22,423 bases of DNA from a virus: positions 1 to 22,423 of the IMG/VR virus record IMGVR_UViG_3300046499_000479; one strand, 5' to 3'. Shown in pieces: positions 1-5,151 of the stretch (the first letter of the stretch is position 1; each line of letters opens with the position of its first letter). The position numbers and the translations under genes are program-made. The notes under the pieces are model-generated. The model did no database searches and was not told the origin of the DNA. It worked only from the letters and a program-made list of their open reading frames with translations.

Positions 1-49
1 GGAGCTGCGCATCGTGCGCCAGGTGACCCAGTTCGACGTGGTCGCCTAA
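1..49 (+). CDS. C-terminal end of a protein cut by the window edge
   Basis: An open frame enters from the left edge and ends at TAA 47-49, giving the last 15 residues ELRIVRQVTQFDVVA. The alternating hydrophobic ending resembles the final beta strand of some HK97-fold major capsid proteins, but fifteen residues cannot identify a family, so that is only a guess. The stop lies 15 bases before the hairpin/promoter unit at 65-111, which probably ends this transcript. No start or domain is visible. Confidence 0.5.
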   Translation, partial: ELRIVRQVTQFDVVA

Positions 50-64
50 GTTTTCCCAGCTCAG

Positions 65-111
65 GCCCGCTTGACAATACCGTCAAGCGGGCTGTATGCT
101 GTAAGGGTACA
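65..111 (+). promoter_or_regulatory. Promoter P1 with overlapping hairpin and TGTA-N11-TACA dyad
   Basis: TTGACA (71-76) and TATGCT (95-100) are separated by 18 bases, a good actinobacterial housekeeping-type promoter. The -35 lies in a perfect 11-bp inverted repeat, GCCCGCTTGAC (65-75) and GTCAAGCGGGC (82-92), with a 6-base spacer. TGTA (93-96) and TACA (108-111), 11 bases apart, form a second dyad over the -10 and probable start site. The first repeat can close the preceding gene; the second looks like an operator. It drives the gene at 134. Confidence 0.85.
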
Positions 112-133
112 GGACGAGGGAGGGAGCCCCGAA

Positions 134-658
134 ATGGCCTACACAATCAAGGACCCGACCGCCCCGATCACCGAGAGCCAGTTCAACTGGCTGATCCAGC
201 TGGCCAGCGAGGTCTACGCGACCAACCCGGGCGCCCGCGCCGAGCAGCTGCTCCTGATCGCCGGCCTGAACAAGGGCCAGGCCAGCGTGAAGATCGACGA
301 GCTGAAGGCGCTCAAGGCGGGCATCCCCGCCGCGCCGGCCGCCCCGCCCGCGTACGTCCCGCCGTTCGGGCACTACCTGGTCGACGGCCAGCACGTGCAG
401 GTCAAGAAGGCCAAGTACGGCTCTGCGGTGAACGTGATCGTCAACGAGCAGTGGATCGGCGCCCTGGGCTTCGGCAAGTACGCCGGCAAGGCTGCCGCCG
501 CCATCGAGACCCTGCACGACGAGGCCGCCGCCTACGCCGCCGTGATCGAGTTCGCCAAGGTCACCGGCAAGTGCGGGGTGTGCCACACCAAGCTCACCGA
601 CCCCAAGAGCATCGCGGCCGGCATCGGCCCGGTGTGCGCCAAGAAGTACGGCAAGTAG
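134..658 (+). CDS. DUF6011-type zinc-binding phage protein
   Basis: 174 residues. The ATG at 134 is chosen because GAGGGAGGGAG (116-126) sits just upstream and the promoter P1 lies before it; longer in-frame starts would begin inside the promoter. Residues about 1-75 are helical and polar, followed by an Ala/Pro linker. The C-terminus has CGVCHTKLTDP then GIGPVCAKKYG, the typical signature of DUF6011, where cysteines probably bind zinc. DUF6011 proteins are common in actinophages and often carry a substrate-like beta domain before the zinc knuckle, as here (GHYLVDGQHVQV onward). No biochemical role is known. It is a single-gene transcript, ended by the hairpin at 667-684. The family call is good; the role is unknown. 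Confidence 0.85.
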   Translation: MAYTIKDPTAPITESQFNWLIQLASEVYATNPGARAEQLLLIAGLNKGQASVKIDELKALKAGIPAAPAAPPAYVPPFGHYLVDGQHVQVKKAKYGSAVNVIVNEQWIGALGFGKYAGKAAAAIETLHDEAAAYAAVIEFAKVTGKCGVCHTKLTDPKSIAAGIGPVCAKKYGK

Positions 659-666
659 CCCACCCG

Positions 667-684
667 GGGGCCCGCGAGGGCCCC
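667..684 (+). terminator. GC-rich hairpin after the DUF6011 gene
   Basis: GGGGCCC (667-673), loop GCGA, GGGCCCC (678-684): a perfect 7-bp stem nine bases after the stop at 658. There is no T-run, so it may be a weak terminator or an RNA-stabilising stem. It is followed directly by the larger structured element at 688-773. Confidence 0.5.
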
Positions 685-687
685 TCA

Positions 688-773
688 TGGCGCCTGATGG
701 TGGCAACGGCGGAACGCCTCGCCGTGGGGGTTCGATGCCCTCCAGGCTGCGCGTAACCGCCGCCACCGCGCCA
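688..773 (+). other. Intergenic nested inverted repeats with a tRNA T-arm-like loop
   Basis: This gene-free stretch can fold on itself. TGGCGC (688-693) pairs with GCGCCA (768-773), GGTGGC (699-704) with GCCACC (762-767), and GGCGG (708-712) with CCGCC (757-761), leaving bulges only on the 5' side. Near the tip GGGGG-TTCGATG-CCCTC (726-742) looks like a tRNA T-arm. No matching 7-bp acceptor stem or 7-base anticodon loop could be built, so it is not called a tRNA. It could be a structured leader RNA of the gene at 827 or a decayed tRNA. Confidence 0.4.
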
Positions 774-794
774 CATGGCCCCGGTGCGGTATCA

Positions 795-813
795 TGTATG
801 CGGAGAGCCTACA
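795..813 (+). promoter_or_regulatory. TGTA-N11-TACA operator-like dyad
   Basis: TGTATGCGGAGAGCCTACA matches the dyad found at the strong promoters nearby (TGTA, 11 bases, TACA). Here the -10 would be TATGCG and no TTGAC-like -35 lies 17-18 bases upstream, so the dyad is kept without a good promoter, favouring a protein-binding site. Its right arm runs into the Shine-Dalgarno of the gene at 827, so a bound protein, or pairing of the arms in RNA, could affect translation. Confidence 0.6.
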
Positions 814-826
814 AGGAGGTGACACG

Positions 827-1036
827 ATGGCATTCGAGTTCACGGACGACGACGCAGCCCTGCGGGCCGAGCACGACGCGCAGGTGCAGGACATCGCCGC
901 GTACCAGGCGGCAAGCCCCGTTGAGCAGGTGCTCTGGGACGAGTACGCGGCGGCGCTTGCGCCGGCCACGCAGCCCCAGACGCCGGCTGACGCCGACGCG
1001 CAAGGGTCGGCAGACCCCCAGGTCAGAGGGGCTTGA
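827..1036 (+). CDS. Small acidic protein of unknown function
   Basis: 69 residues, starting MAFEFTDDDAALRAEHDAQV. The ATG at 827 has a near-perfect Shine-Dalgarno, AAGGAGGTGA (813-822), the strongest in the left block. The protein is acidic and Ala-rich, with a helical N-terminal two thirds and a disordered Pro/Gln/Ala tail; no Cys, membrane segment or known motif. Its TGA (1034-1036) lies inside the -35 box of promoter P2. It may be expressed from the dyad-bearing region at 795 or by read-through from P1. I do not recognise the family. Confidence 0.75.
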   Translation: MAFEFTDDDAALRAEHDAQVQDIAAYQAASPVEQVLWDEYAAALAPATQPQTPADADAQGSADPQVRGA

Positions 1037-1073
1037 CACCACCGTCAAGCGCGTTGTATGCTGTGAGGGTACA
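1031..1073 (+). promoter_or_regulatory. Promoter P2 with overlapping hairpin and dyad
   Basis: TTGACA (1033-1038) and TATGCT (1057-1062) are 18 bases apart. GCTTGAC (1031-1037) and GTCAAGC (1044-1050) form a 7-bp inverted repeat with a 6-base spacer, the shortest arms of the set. TGTA (1055-1058) and TACA (1070-1073) form the 11-base-spaced dyad over the -10. The stop codon of the previous gene overlaps the -35, so termination, translation end and initiation are packed together. It drives the gene at 1108. Confidence 0.85.
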
Positions 1074-1107
1074 GGGGGAACGGCCCCCACGGACCAAGGG
1101 AGTGGTC

Positions 1108-1563
1108 ATGACGGACGACGAATTCAAGGGCCTGTTCGGCAACGACTACACCGAGATCGCCGAGGCGATGGACGAGGCCGAGGCCGCACACAAGGCCAAG
1201 GCCGAGGCGGCCAAGCCGAAGAAGGACGGCCTGTGGTACGTCCGGGATGAGGACGTGCCGGAGCACGGGCACACGATCTCGGTCTACGCGCTCAACCTGG
1301 GCGGCAAGACCGTCGCCTGGATTCGGGTCGACAACGACCTTGAGGTGCCGGCCGAGGAGCTGGCCAAGCTGGGCAAGGTCCCGGCGGGCGTGACCGGGCA
1401 CGCGATCCGGATCTTCAGCGCCGACGGGGGGCGCGACATCGCCACCACCGGCATCGCGCTGCGCTACCCGCACCAGGACGGCACCCACCTGGACGGCCAG
1501 TCCATCCGGGCCTACGTGCTCCCGCGCGCCAGCCGCTTCCTCGGCCAGCTGTACGGGGTCTGA
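1108..1563 (+). CDS. Hypothetical protein, 151 residues
   Basis: The ATG at 1108 follows CAAGGGAG (1095-1102) and promoter P2; upstream in-frame starts fall in the promoter. Residues about 1-45 are a charged helix rich in Ala, Lys and Glu (AEAAHKAKAEAAKPKK). Residues about 46-151 read as a compact alpha/beta domain beginning GLWYVRDEDVPEHGHTISVY with conserved-looking aromatic and Gly residues. There is no signal peptide, membrane segment or Cys pair. A linker plus globular domain suggests a soluble accessory protein, but I recognise no family and assign no function. A strong hairpin at 1575-1601 follows the stop. Confidence 0.8.
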   Translation: MTDDEFKGLFGNDYTEIAEAMDEAEAAHKAKAEAAKPKKDGLWYVRDEDVPEHGHTISVYALNLGGKTVAWIRVDNDLEVPAEELAKLGKVPAGVTGHAIRIFSADGGRDIATTGIALRYPHQDGTHLDGQSIRAYVLPRASRFLGQLYGV

Positions 1564-1574
1564 GGTGTTCCTCC

Positions 1575-1601
1575 GTGGGCGGCGGCCGTACCGCCGCCCA
1601 C
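1575..1601 (+). terminator. Perfect 11-bp hairpin between two genes
   Basis: GTGGGCGGCGG (1575-1585), loop CCGTA, CCGCCGCCCAC (1591-1601): an uninterrupted, almost all-GC stem, 11 bases after the stop at 1563 and eight bases before the next ATG at 1610. It has no T-run. It may terminate the transcript of the 1108 gene, or it may sit in the leader of the small membrane gene and limit ribosome access, since little room is left for a separate ribosome binding site. Confidence 0.6.
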
Positions 1602-1609
1602 CGTGGGGG

Positions 1610-1717
1610 ATGAACGCCCTCACGGACGGCGTGATCTTGTTCGCCGTGATCTCCATGCTGCTGGCCGTGGCCGCGTTCCTCGGCGACTGCGACAACCGCT
1701 ACCACTTCTTCCGCTAG
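1610..1717 (+). CDS. Tiny single-pass membrane protein
   Basis: 35 residues, MNALTDGVILFAVISMLLAV at the start, then a short charged and aromatic tail ending FFR. Residues about 7-24 form one clear transmembrane helix. The frame is closed by TAG at 1715-1717 and the next promoter hairpin begins 15 bases later. The ribosome site is poor: only GGGGG immediately before the ATG, with the stable 1575-1601 hairpin just upstream. The composition argues for a real protein; function unknown. Membrane mini-proteins of this kind are frequent in actinophages. Confidence 0.6.
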   Translation: MNALTDGVILFAVISMLLAVAAFLGDCDNRYHFFR

Positions 1718-1732
1718 CGCCACCTGGCAAGT

Positions 1733-1780
1733 AGCCCCCTTGACGACTCCGTCAAGGGGGCTGTATGCTGTGGGGGTACA
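1733..1780 (+). promoter_or_regulatory. Promoter P3 with overlapping hairpin and dyad
   Basis: TTGACG (1740-1745) and TATGCT (1764-1769), spacing 18. The -35 lies in a perfect 12-bp inverted repeat, AGCCCCCTTGAC (1733-1744) and GTCAAGGGGGCT (1751-1762), 6-base spacer. The outer arm bases differ from P1 and P4 yet stay complementary. TGTA (1762-1765) and TACA (1777-1780) give the operator-like dyad. It begins 15 bases after the stop of the 1610 gene and drives the gene at 1802. Confidence 0.85.
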
Positions 1781-1801
1781 TCCCCCTACGGAAGGACGCG
1801 C

Positions 1802-2194
1802 ATGCGCAAGCTGTTCCTGGTCGCCGTGGCCCTGCTCGCCATGGCGGGTGGCTACCGGTTCATTGCCGGCAGCGGCGGCAAAGCCAAGGTGCTCGTCTGG
1901 GCGAGCATCCCCCGCAACGCCGGCCCGTACACGGTCCACGTGAGCGCGGTCGACATGGTCACCGGCGAGACCCTGCAGAACGACGACACGCCCGTGGTGG
2001 GCGAGTACGGCCCGGCCACGCTGTACTACGACGCCGGCCACCCGGTCCGGGTGACCGTGACCGCCCGACTCGGTCAGCCGCTGCCCAGCTCCTCCTGGGT
2101 GCGACTGTCGCGGGGTATCACCCAGCCGACGACCTCGTGCTTTCCGGTCTCGCGCACGGTGACCGAGCTGCCCTGCACCATCACCACGCGCTAA
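1802..2194 (+). CDS. Small exported or membrane-anchored protein
   Basis: 130 residues. GGAAGGA (1790-1796) precedes the ATG by five bases. The N-terminus, MRKLFLVAVALLAMAGGYRF, is a signal peptide or membrane anchor with a short positive n-region. The rest (about 30-130) reads as an extracytoplasmic beta-rich domain with two late cysteines (in TSCFP and LPCTI) that could form a disulfide. It resembles in plan the - strand protein at 14330-13872 (anchor, beta domain, late Cys pair), though I cannot show homology. It is a single-gene unit between P3 and the hairpin of P4. A role at the host surface, such as altering infected-cell envelope properties, is an inference. Confidence 0.8.
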   Translation: MRKLFLVAVALLAMAGGYRFIAGSGGKAKVLVWASIPRNAGPYTVHVSAVDMVTGETLQNDDTPVVGEYGPATLYYDAGHPVRVTVTARLGQPLPSSSWVRLSRGITQPTTSCFPVSRTVTELPCTITTR

Positions 2195-2207
2195 AGTCCC
2201 AGCTCAA

Positions 2208-2254
2208 GGGCGCTTGACGCACACGTCAAGCGCCCTGTATGCTGTAGGGGTACA
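2208..2254 (+). promoter_or_regulatory. Promoter P4 with overlapping hairpin and dyad
   Basis: TTGACG (2214-2219) and TATGCT (2238-2243), spacing 18. GGGCGCTTGAC (2208-2218) and GTCAAGCGCCC (2225-2235) are a perfect 11-bp inverted repeat with 6-base spacer. TGTA (2236-2239) and TACA (2251-2254) form the dyad. The unit starts 14 bases after the previous stop and drives 2283-2598 and perhaps beyond if the terminator at 2614 leaks. Confidence 0.85.
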
Positions 2255-2282
2255 GGACGGAACGCCTACCAGGGAGGCCAAC

Positions 2283-2363
2283 ATGCCCGCCACCGTGATC
2301 TTCCAGCTGCTGTTCCTGATCCTCGCCGCCGCACTCGGCATCCGCCACCTCATCAACCGCTGA
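2283..2363 (+). CDS. 26-residue membrane mini-protein
   Basis: MPATVIFQLLFLILAAALGI followed by RHLINR: one hydrophobic helix with a short basic tail. AGGGAGG (2271-2277) lies six bases before the ATG, a good ribosome site, and the stop is 19 bases before the next ATG with its own AGGAGG. Placement right after P4 supports it as a real gene. No function can be inferred beyond membrane localisation. Confidence 0.65.
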   Translation: MPATVIFQLLFLILAAALGIRHLINR

Positions 2364-2382
2364 CCAGGCCCAGGAGGCCAAG

Positions 2383-2598
2383 ATGCGCTGCCCAGCATGC
2401 GAGCACGAACACGAGGGTCGCTGTACGTTCCCGACGGTCACCGGTTCCGGCTTCTCGCCGAAATGCGGCTGCGAGGAGCAGCCGGCCAAGCGCGCGGCAA
2501 AGTGCGGCCGGCTCCGTGGCGCCAGCACGGCGCGGATTCGGGAGCACGAGATCCGGTGCGCGGCATGCGCCAAGCGATACGCGGGCCTGAACCCGTAA
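2383..2598 (+). CDS. Small cysteine-rich, probably zinc-binding protein
   Basis: 71 residues. CAGGAGG (2371-2377) precedes the ATG. It starts MRCPACEHEHEGRC, continues with KCGCEE, and ends with IRCAACAKRYAGLNP: CxxC and CxC groups with interspersed His suggest at least one, perhaps two, zinc sites. It is basic overall, so nucleic acid binding is possible but not shown. It shares the P4 transcript with the membrane mini-protein upstream and is followed by a strong terminator. Family not recognised. Confidence 0.75.
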   Translation: MRCPACEHEHEGRCTFPTVTGSGFSPKCGCEEQPAKRAAKCGRLRGASTARIREHEIRCAACAKRYAGLNP

Positions 2599-2613
2599 GC
2601 TCCTGTATGACAT

Positions 2614-2658
2614 GCAGCCCCGCCCTTGGCCTTCTGGCCCGGCGGGGCTGCTGCCGTT
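2614..2658 (+). terminator. Intrinsic-type terminator with nested hairpin
   Basis: GCAGCCCCGCC (2614-2624) pairs with GGCGGGGCTGC (2641-2651), a perfect 11-bp stem; the loop holds a second small stem, GGCC-ttct-GGCC. A short TTT follows at 2657-2659. It closes the P4 operon. Just upstream, TGTATGACATGC (from 2605) looks like half of the dyad but lacks the TACA arm. Confidence 0.75.
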
Positions 2659-2670
2659 TAGGCTGTGACC

Positions 2671-2994
2671 GTGGCCGATGAGCTGGACAGCTGCCCCCCG
2701 GAAGCCCTCGCCTCGTGGCGCGCGTTCGCGGCCGACGTGGAGGCCGCAGAGCCCCGAACGGGCACCTTCGCCACCATCAACCTGCACCCCGGCGCCACGG
2801 CCGTCCTGGAGCGCTACTGGGAGCACGGCGAGGGTGCGGCCAAGGTGCGGTGGGGCACCCCCGGCGCGATGCAGCGCTGTATCCGGCTCAACCGCGACCA
2901 CATGGCCGACCCGGGCGGCTACTGCGCAGTGCGGCACCACCACGTGACCGGGGAGTGGCCGACCGAGCACGGCAAGGCCGGCATCCCCTCGTGA
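2671..2994 (+). CDS. Conserved actinophage protein of the W-G-TPG-RC type
   Basis: 107 residues from the GTG at 2671 (109 from GTG 2665). Residues about 45-105 carry HEGHG-like features actually read here as YWEHGEGAAKVRWGTPGAM, then QRCIRL, DPGGYCAVRHHH and GEWPTEHG. From memory this pattern is widespread in actinophages, often near head genes, with no proven function; the two Cys and several His could bind metal. No Shine-Dalgarno precedes either GTG. TAGGCT (2659-2664) lies exactly six bases before 2671, so a leaderless transcript starting at that GTG is likely. It ends at the convergent terminator 2996-3037. Confidence 0.75.
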   Translation: MADELDSCPPEALASWRAFAADVEAAEPRTGTFATINLHPGATAVLERYWEHGEGAAKVRWGTPGAMQRCIRLNRDHMADPGGYCAVRHHHVTGEWPTEHGKAGIPS

Positions 2995-2995
2995 C

Positions 2996-3037
2996 GGGCG
3001 GGTGCGCAGCGCAGCTTGTGTAGCGCCTGCCCCGCCC
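2996..3037. terminator. Bidirectional terminator-like hairpin between convergent genes
   Basis: GGGCGGG (2996-3002) pairs with CCCGCCC (3031-3037), and GCGC (3004-3007) with GCGC (3023-3026), leaving a 15-base loop. It lies directly after the + strand stop at 2994 and before the - strand stop at 3047, where left and structural transcripts meet. There is no clear T-run on either side. Confidence 0.6.
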
Positions 3038-3046
3038 GACCGGCTC

Positions 3047-3187
3047 TCACGCGCGACGCAGATACCCGCCGTTGGCCCGTTGCGACTCCTGCGCCTGGGC
3101 CTTGGTCATCGGCGCGGTCGGCTGGCCGTTGGCCTGCACGTTGATCCACATGTCGCTGGTGCTGGTGCCGTTGCATGGGCAGCCCAT
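3047..3187 (-). CDS. Small MGCPC protein, DUF7196-like
   Basis: 46 residues, starting MGCPCNGTSTSDMWINVQAN and ending GGYLRRA. The N-terminal MGCxC, a short beta strand, a 'KAQAQES' helix and a final GGxxRR match a family of 40-60 residue actinophage proteins I recall as DUF7196. It follows the protease stop by 12 bases with AGGGAGTGGGG as ribosome site. The CxC may bind metal. It is the last gene of the structural operon; in related phages such proteins sit in the head region. The exact function is unknown. Confidence 0.8.
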   Translation of the reverse strand: MGCPCNGTSTSDMWINVQANGQPTAPMTKAQAQESQRANGGYLRRA

Positions 3188-3199
3188 GATCCCCACTCC

Positions 3200-4948
3200 C
3201 TACAGAAACGCGCGGGCGGCGGTGAGCCGCTGGGCCCGCTGGTTCAGCTGGTCGAACTGCCCGCCCGCGTCGGCGAAGGCCGCTGCGCGAGCCTTGATGG
3301 CCGGCGCGGGCCGGCGCAGCACCGGCTCCGGCGCGGCCTCCGGCTGCAGCACGCCCGCCGCGACGAGGGCCAGCTCCTGCCCGCCCGCCCGGCGCAGGTG
3401 CGGCACCGGGAAGCCCGGGGTGTTGACGGCGAGCGCGGCCACCATCTCCATGCCGCCGCCGATGCGCCGCCAGTCGCCGGAGAGGGGCGCGCTGGACAGC
3501 TCAGCGAGCCGCTGCGCCTCGATCCCGGGCCGGACCACACCGGACACCCAGATGCCGTGCTCGTCCTCTCCTGCGCGCACGTCGGCGGCGGCGGTGGACG
3601 TCGAGTCGTAGTGCTCCACGGCGGCCTGGAAGCCCTTGCGGACGTCGGCGTGCCCGCCGCCCAGGCTGATCTTGCCGGTGGCCACGCGGCCTCCGGCGGT
3701 CGCGGTGCTGCCGACGTGGAAGTACGAGTAGTTGGTCTTGGAGCGCGGCGCGGTGACGCACTGGCCGGGGAAGCCGATGTGGCACACGCCCCAGGTGGCC
3801 ACGTGGCCGGAGTAGTGCAGGTGGCCGCCGACCTCGCGCACGCGGATCGGGGTCGGCTCGGTGAACTTCGGGTTGGCGAACAGTTCGGCCGGCGGCGGGC
3901 CTGCCGAGGCGACGAGCGCGGTCAGCCCCGCCGAGGCGGCGAGGGCGTCGGCCGCCCACGGCGGTGACGGCAGCCCGCACGCGGCGGTGAGCGACTCCAG
4001 CTCCTCGCGCAACGCCTGCTTCGTTCCCTCGCCCAGCTGGATGTCCTGGTCGTGGTAGGCGAGCACGGACACCGCGTCGGCGACCGCGCCCGGCAGGAGC
4101 TGCAGCTCGCCGTCGACCAGCTGGGCGACCGGGAACAGGGCGACGTCGTCACGCTGGTACAGGGCCCCGGCGCCGTCGAGGTCCAGCGAGGTGAACAGCC
4201 AGTTGGCCGGGTCCCAGTCGACCTCATCGGCCACCGGCAGCGCGTCCATGCCCTGCGCGACGCCGGCCGCCGTGACGGCGGTCATCTCCGCGTACTCGTC
4301 GGCGTCCAGGTCGTCCAGGGCGAACGGGCGGGCCTCGGCGAACGCCGGGATCTGCACCAGCGTGATCGCGGAGATGCGGCCCTTCGTCACCTCCAGCTCC
4401 TGCTTGTCCTCGGCGGCGAAGTCGCTACCGGCCTCGGCCGGGATCGGGTGCGCCTCCATGTCGTCGAGGTCGACGGACGGGCCGATGACTCGCTGCTTGA
4501 GCAGCTCGTACGCCTCGTTGGCGTCCTCGGCGAGCCGGGGCAGCTGCTCGCGGTCCGGGTCGAAGATGATGCCCCAGGCGTTGACGCCGTCCGGCGTGTA
4601 GTCGACGCCGTCGATGCGCCCGACGGTGACCGAGGTCGAGTGCCCCTGGTTGTCGGTGCGCTGCCACTTCACCGGCAGCGGCAGCTGGCGGGAGGAGAGC
4701 GCGTCGATACGGAAGCGCCGGCCGTCGCCGGTGGGGATGCCGTACGGGGCGATGAGTCCGGACCAGCGGCGCACCTTCGTACCGCGCGGGTCCGGGGTCA
4801 CGTCGACCTCGGCCGGCGCGTCGGCCTGCAGCAGCGCGGCGAACGCCTCGATCTCGGCGGCGTAGTCGCCGTCGTCGCTGCCGTGCGCGGCGTTGCACCC
4901 GCAGTCGGCGTCCTTCTTCTTCGGGCGCTTCTTCACCGGCGCGGTCAT
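3200..4948 (-). CDS. Capsid maturation protease (prohead protease) with C-terminal accessory domain
   Basis: 582 residues. Residues about 58-210 are the prohead protease domain: WSGLIAPYGIPTGDGRRF, then His103 in NQGHSTSVTVGRI and Ser158 in VIGPSVDLDDME, the expected catalytic His and Ser of the HK97-type serine protease fold. It cleaves scaffold or capsid N-termini during head maturation. Residues about 374-516 carry a second conserved actinophage segment: HVATWGVCHIGFPGQC, NYSYFHVGS, GEDEHGIWVSG and GGGMEMVAALAVNTPGFPVP; its role is unproven, perhaps scaffolding. The N-terminus is Lys-rich with CGC. The ATG overlaps the upstream stop (ATGA), with GAGGGGGG as ribosome site. It is long for a protease because of the extra domain, which is usual in actinophages. 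Confidence 0.9.
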   Translation of the reverse strand: MTAPVKKRPKKKDADCGCNAAHGSDDGDYAAEIEAFAALLQADAPAEVDVTPDPRGTKVRRWSGLIAPYGIPTGDGRRFRIDALSSRQLPLPVKWQRTDNQGHSTSVTVGRIDGVDYTPDGVNAWGIIFDPDREQLPRLAEDANEAYELLKQRVIGPSVDLDDMEAHPIPAEAGSDFAAEDKQELEVTKGRISAITLVQIPAFAEARPFALDDLDADEYAEMTAVTAAGVAQGMDALPVADEVDWDPANWLFTSLDLDGAGALYQRDDVALFPVAQLVDGELQLLPGAVADAVSVLAYHDQDIQLGEGTKQALREELESLTAACGLPSPPWAADALAASAGLTALVASAGPPPAELFANPKFTEPTPIRVREVGGHLHYSGHVATWGVCHIGFPGQCVTAPRSKTNYSYFHVGSTATAGGRVATGKISLGGGHADVRKGFQAAVEHYDSTSTAAADVRAGEDEHGIWVSGVVRPGIEAQRLAELSSAPLSGDWRRIGGGMEMVAALAVNTPGFPVPHLRRAGGQELALVAAGVLQPEAAPEPVLRRPAPAIKARAAAFADAGGQFDQLNQRAQRLTAARAFL

Positions 4949-5151
4949 CGCTGCCCCCCTCGCTGGATCGGGCGCTGGAGGAACTCCAGGGCCTCATCGT
5001 CGGTCATGCCGCCGTCGCCGGTGTCGGCCAGCTCGTCGTCGTCCGGCGCCCACTGAAACGCGGTGGCCCCGTCGTACTCCAGGTTGGACTGACCGTCCGG
5101 GTTCGGTACGAAGTCCGGGGCGTGCGTCGGGTCCTGCTTGGCGTTGCTCAC
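4945..5151 (-). CDS. Small acidic head-cassette protein
   Basis: 68 residues from GTG 5151, beginning MSNAKQDPTHAPDFVPNPDG. Its start overlaps the upstream stop as GTGA and its stop overlaps the protease start as ATGA, so it is coupled on both sides. The body is acidic (DDDELADTGDGG) and ends with a short helix and basic tail. No motif is recognised. Position between the giant ART protein and the protease suggests an assembly or cargo-loading role, which is inference only. Confidence 0.8.
   Translation of the reverse strand: MSNAKQDPTHAPDFVPNPDGQSNLEYDGATAFQWAPDDDELADTGDGGMTDDEALEFLQRPIQRGGQR

Noticed and set aside
688-773. tRNA gene based on the T-arm-like loop
   Set aside because: No 7-bp acceptor stem or regular anticodon arm can be formed; only the T-arm resembles a tRNA.
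65-2235. Cluster A mycobacteriophage stoperators
   Set aside because: The GTCAAG half-sites resemble the end of the stoperator consensus GGTGGMTGTCAAG, but here they are palindromic, tied to the -35, and not spread as single asymmetric sites.
2605-2623. Ninth TGTA-N11-TACA dyad before the terminator at 2614
   Set aside because: TGTATGAC is present, but the right arm reads CCCG instead of TACA.
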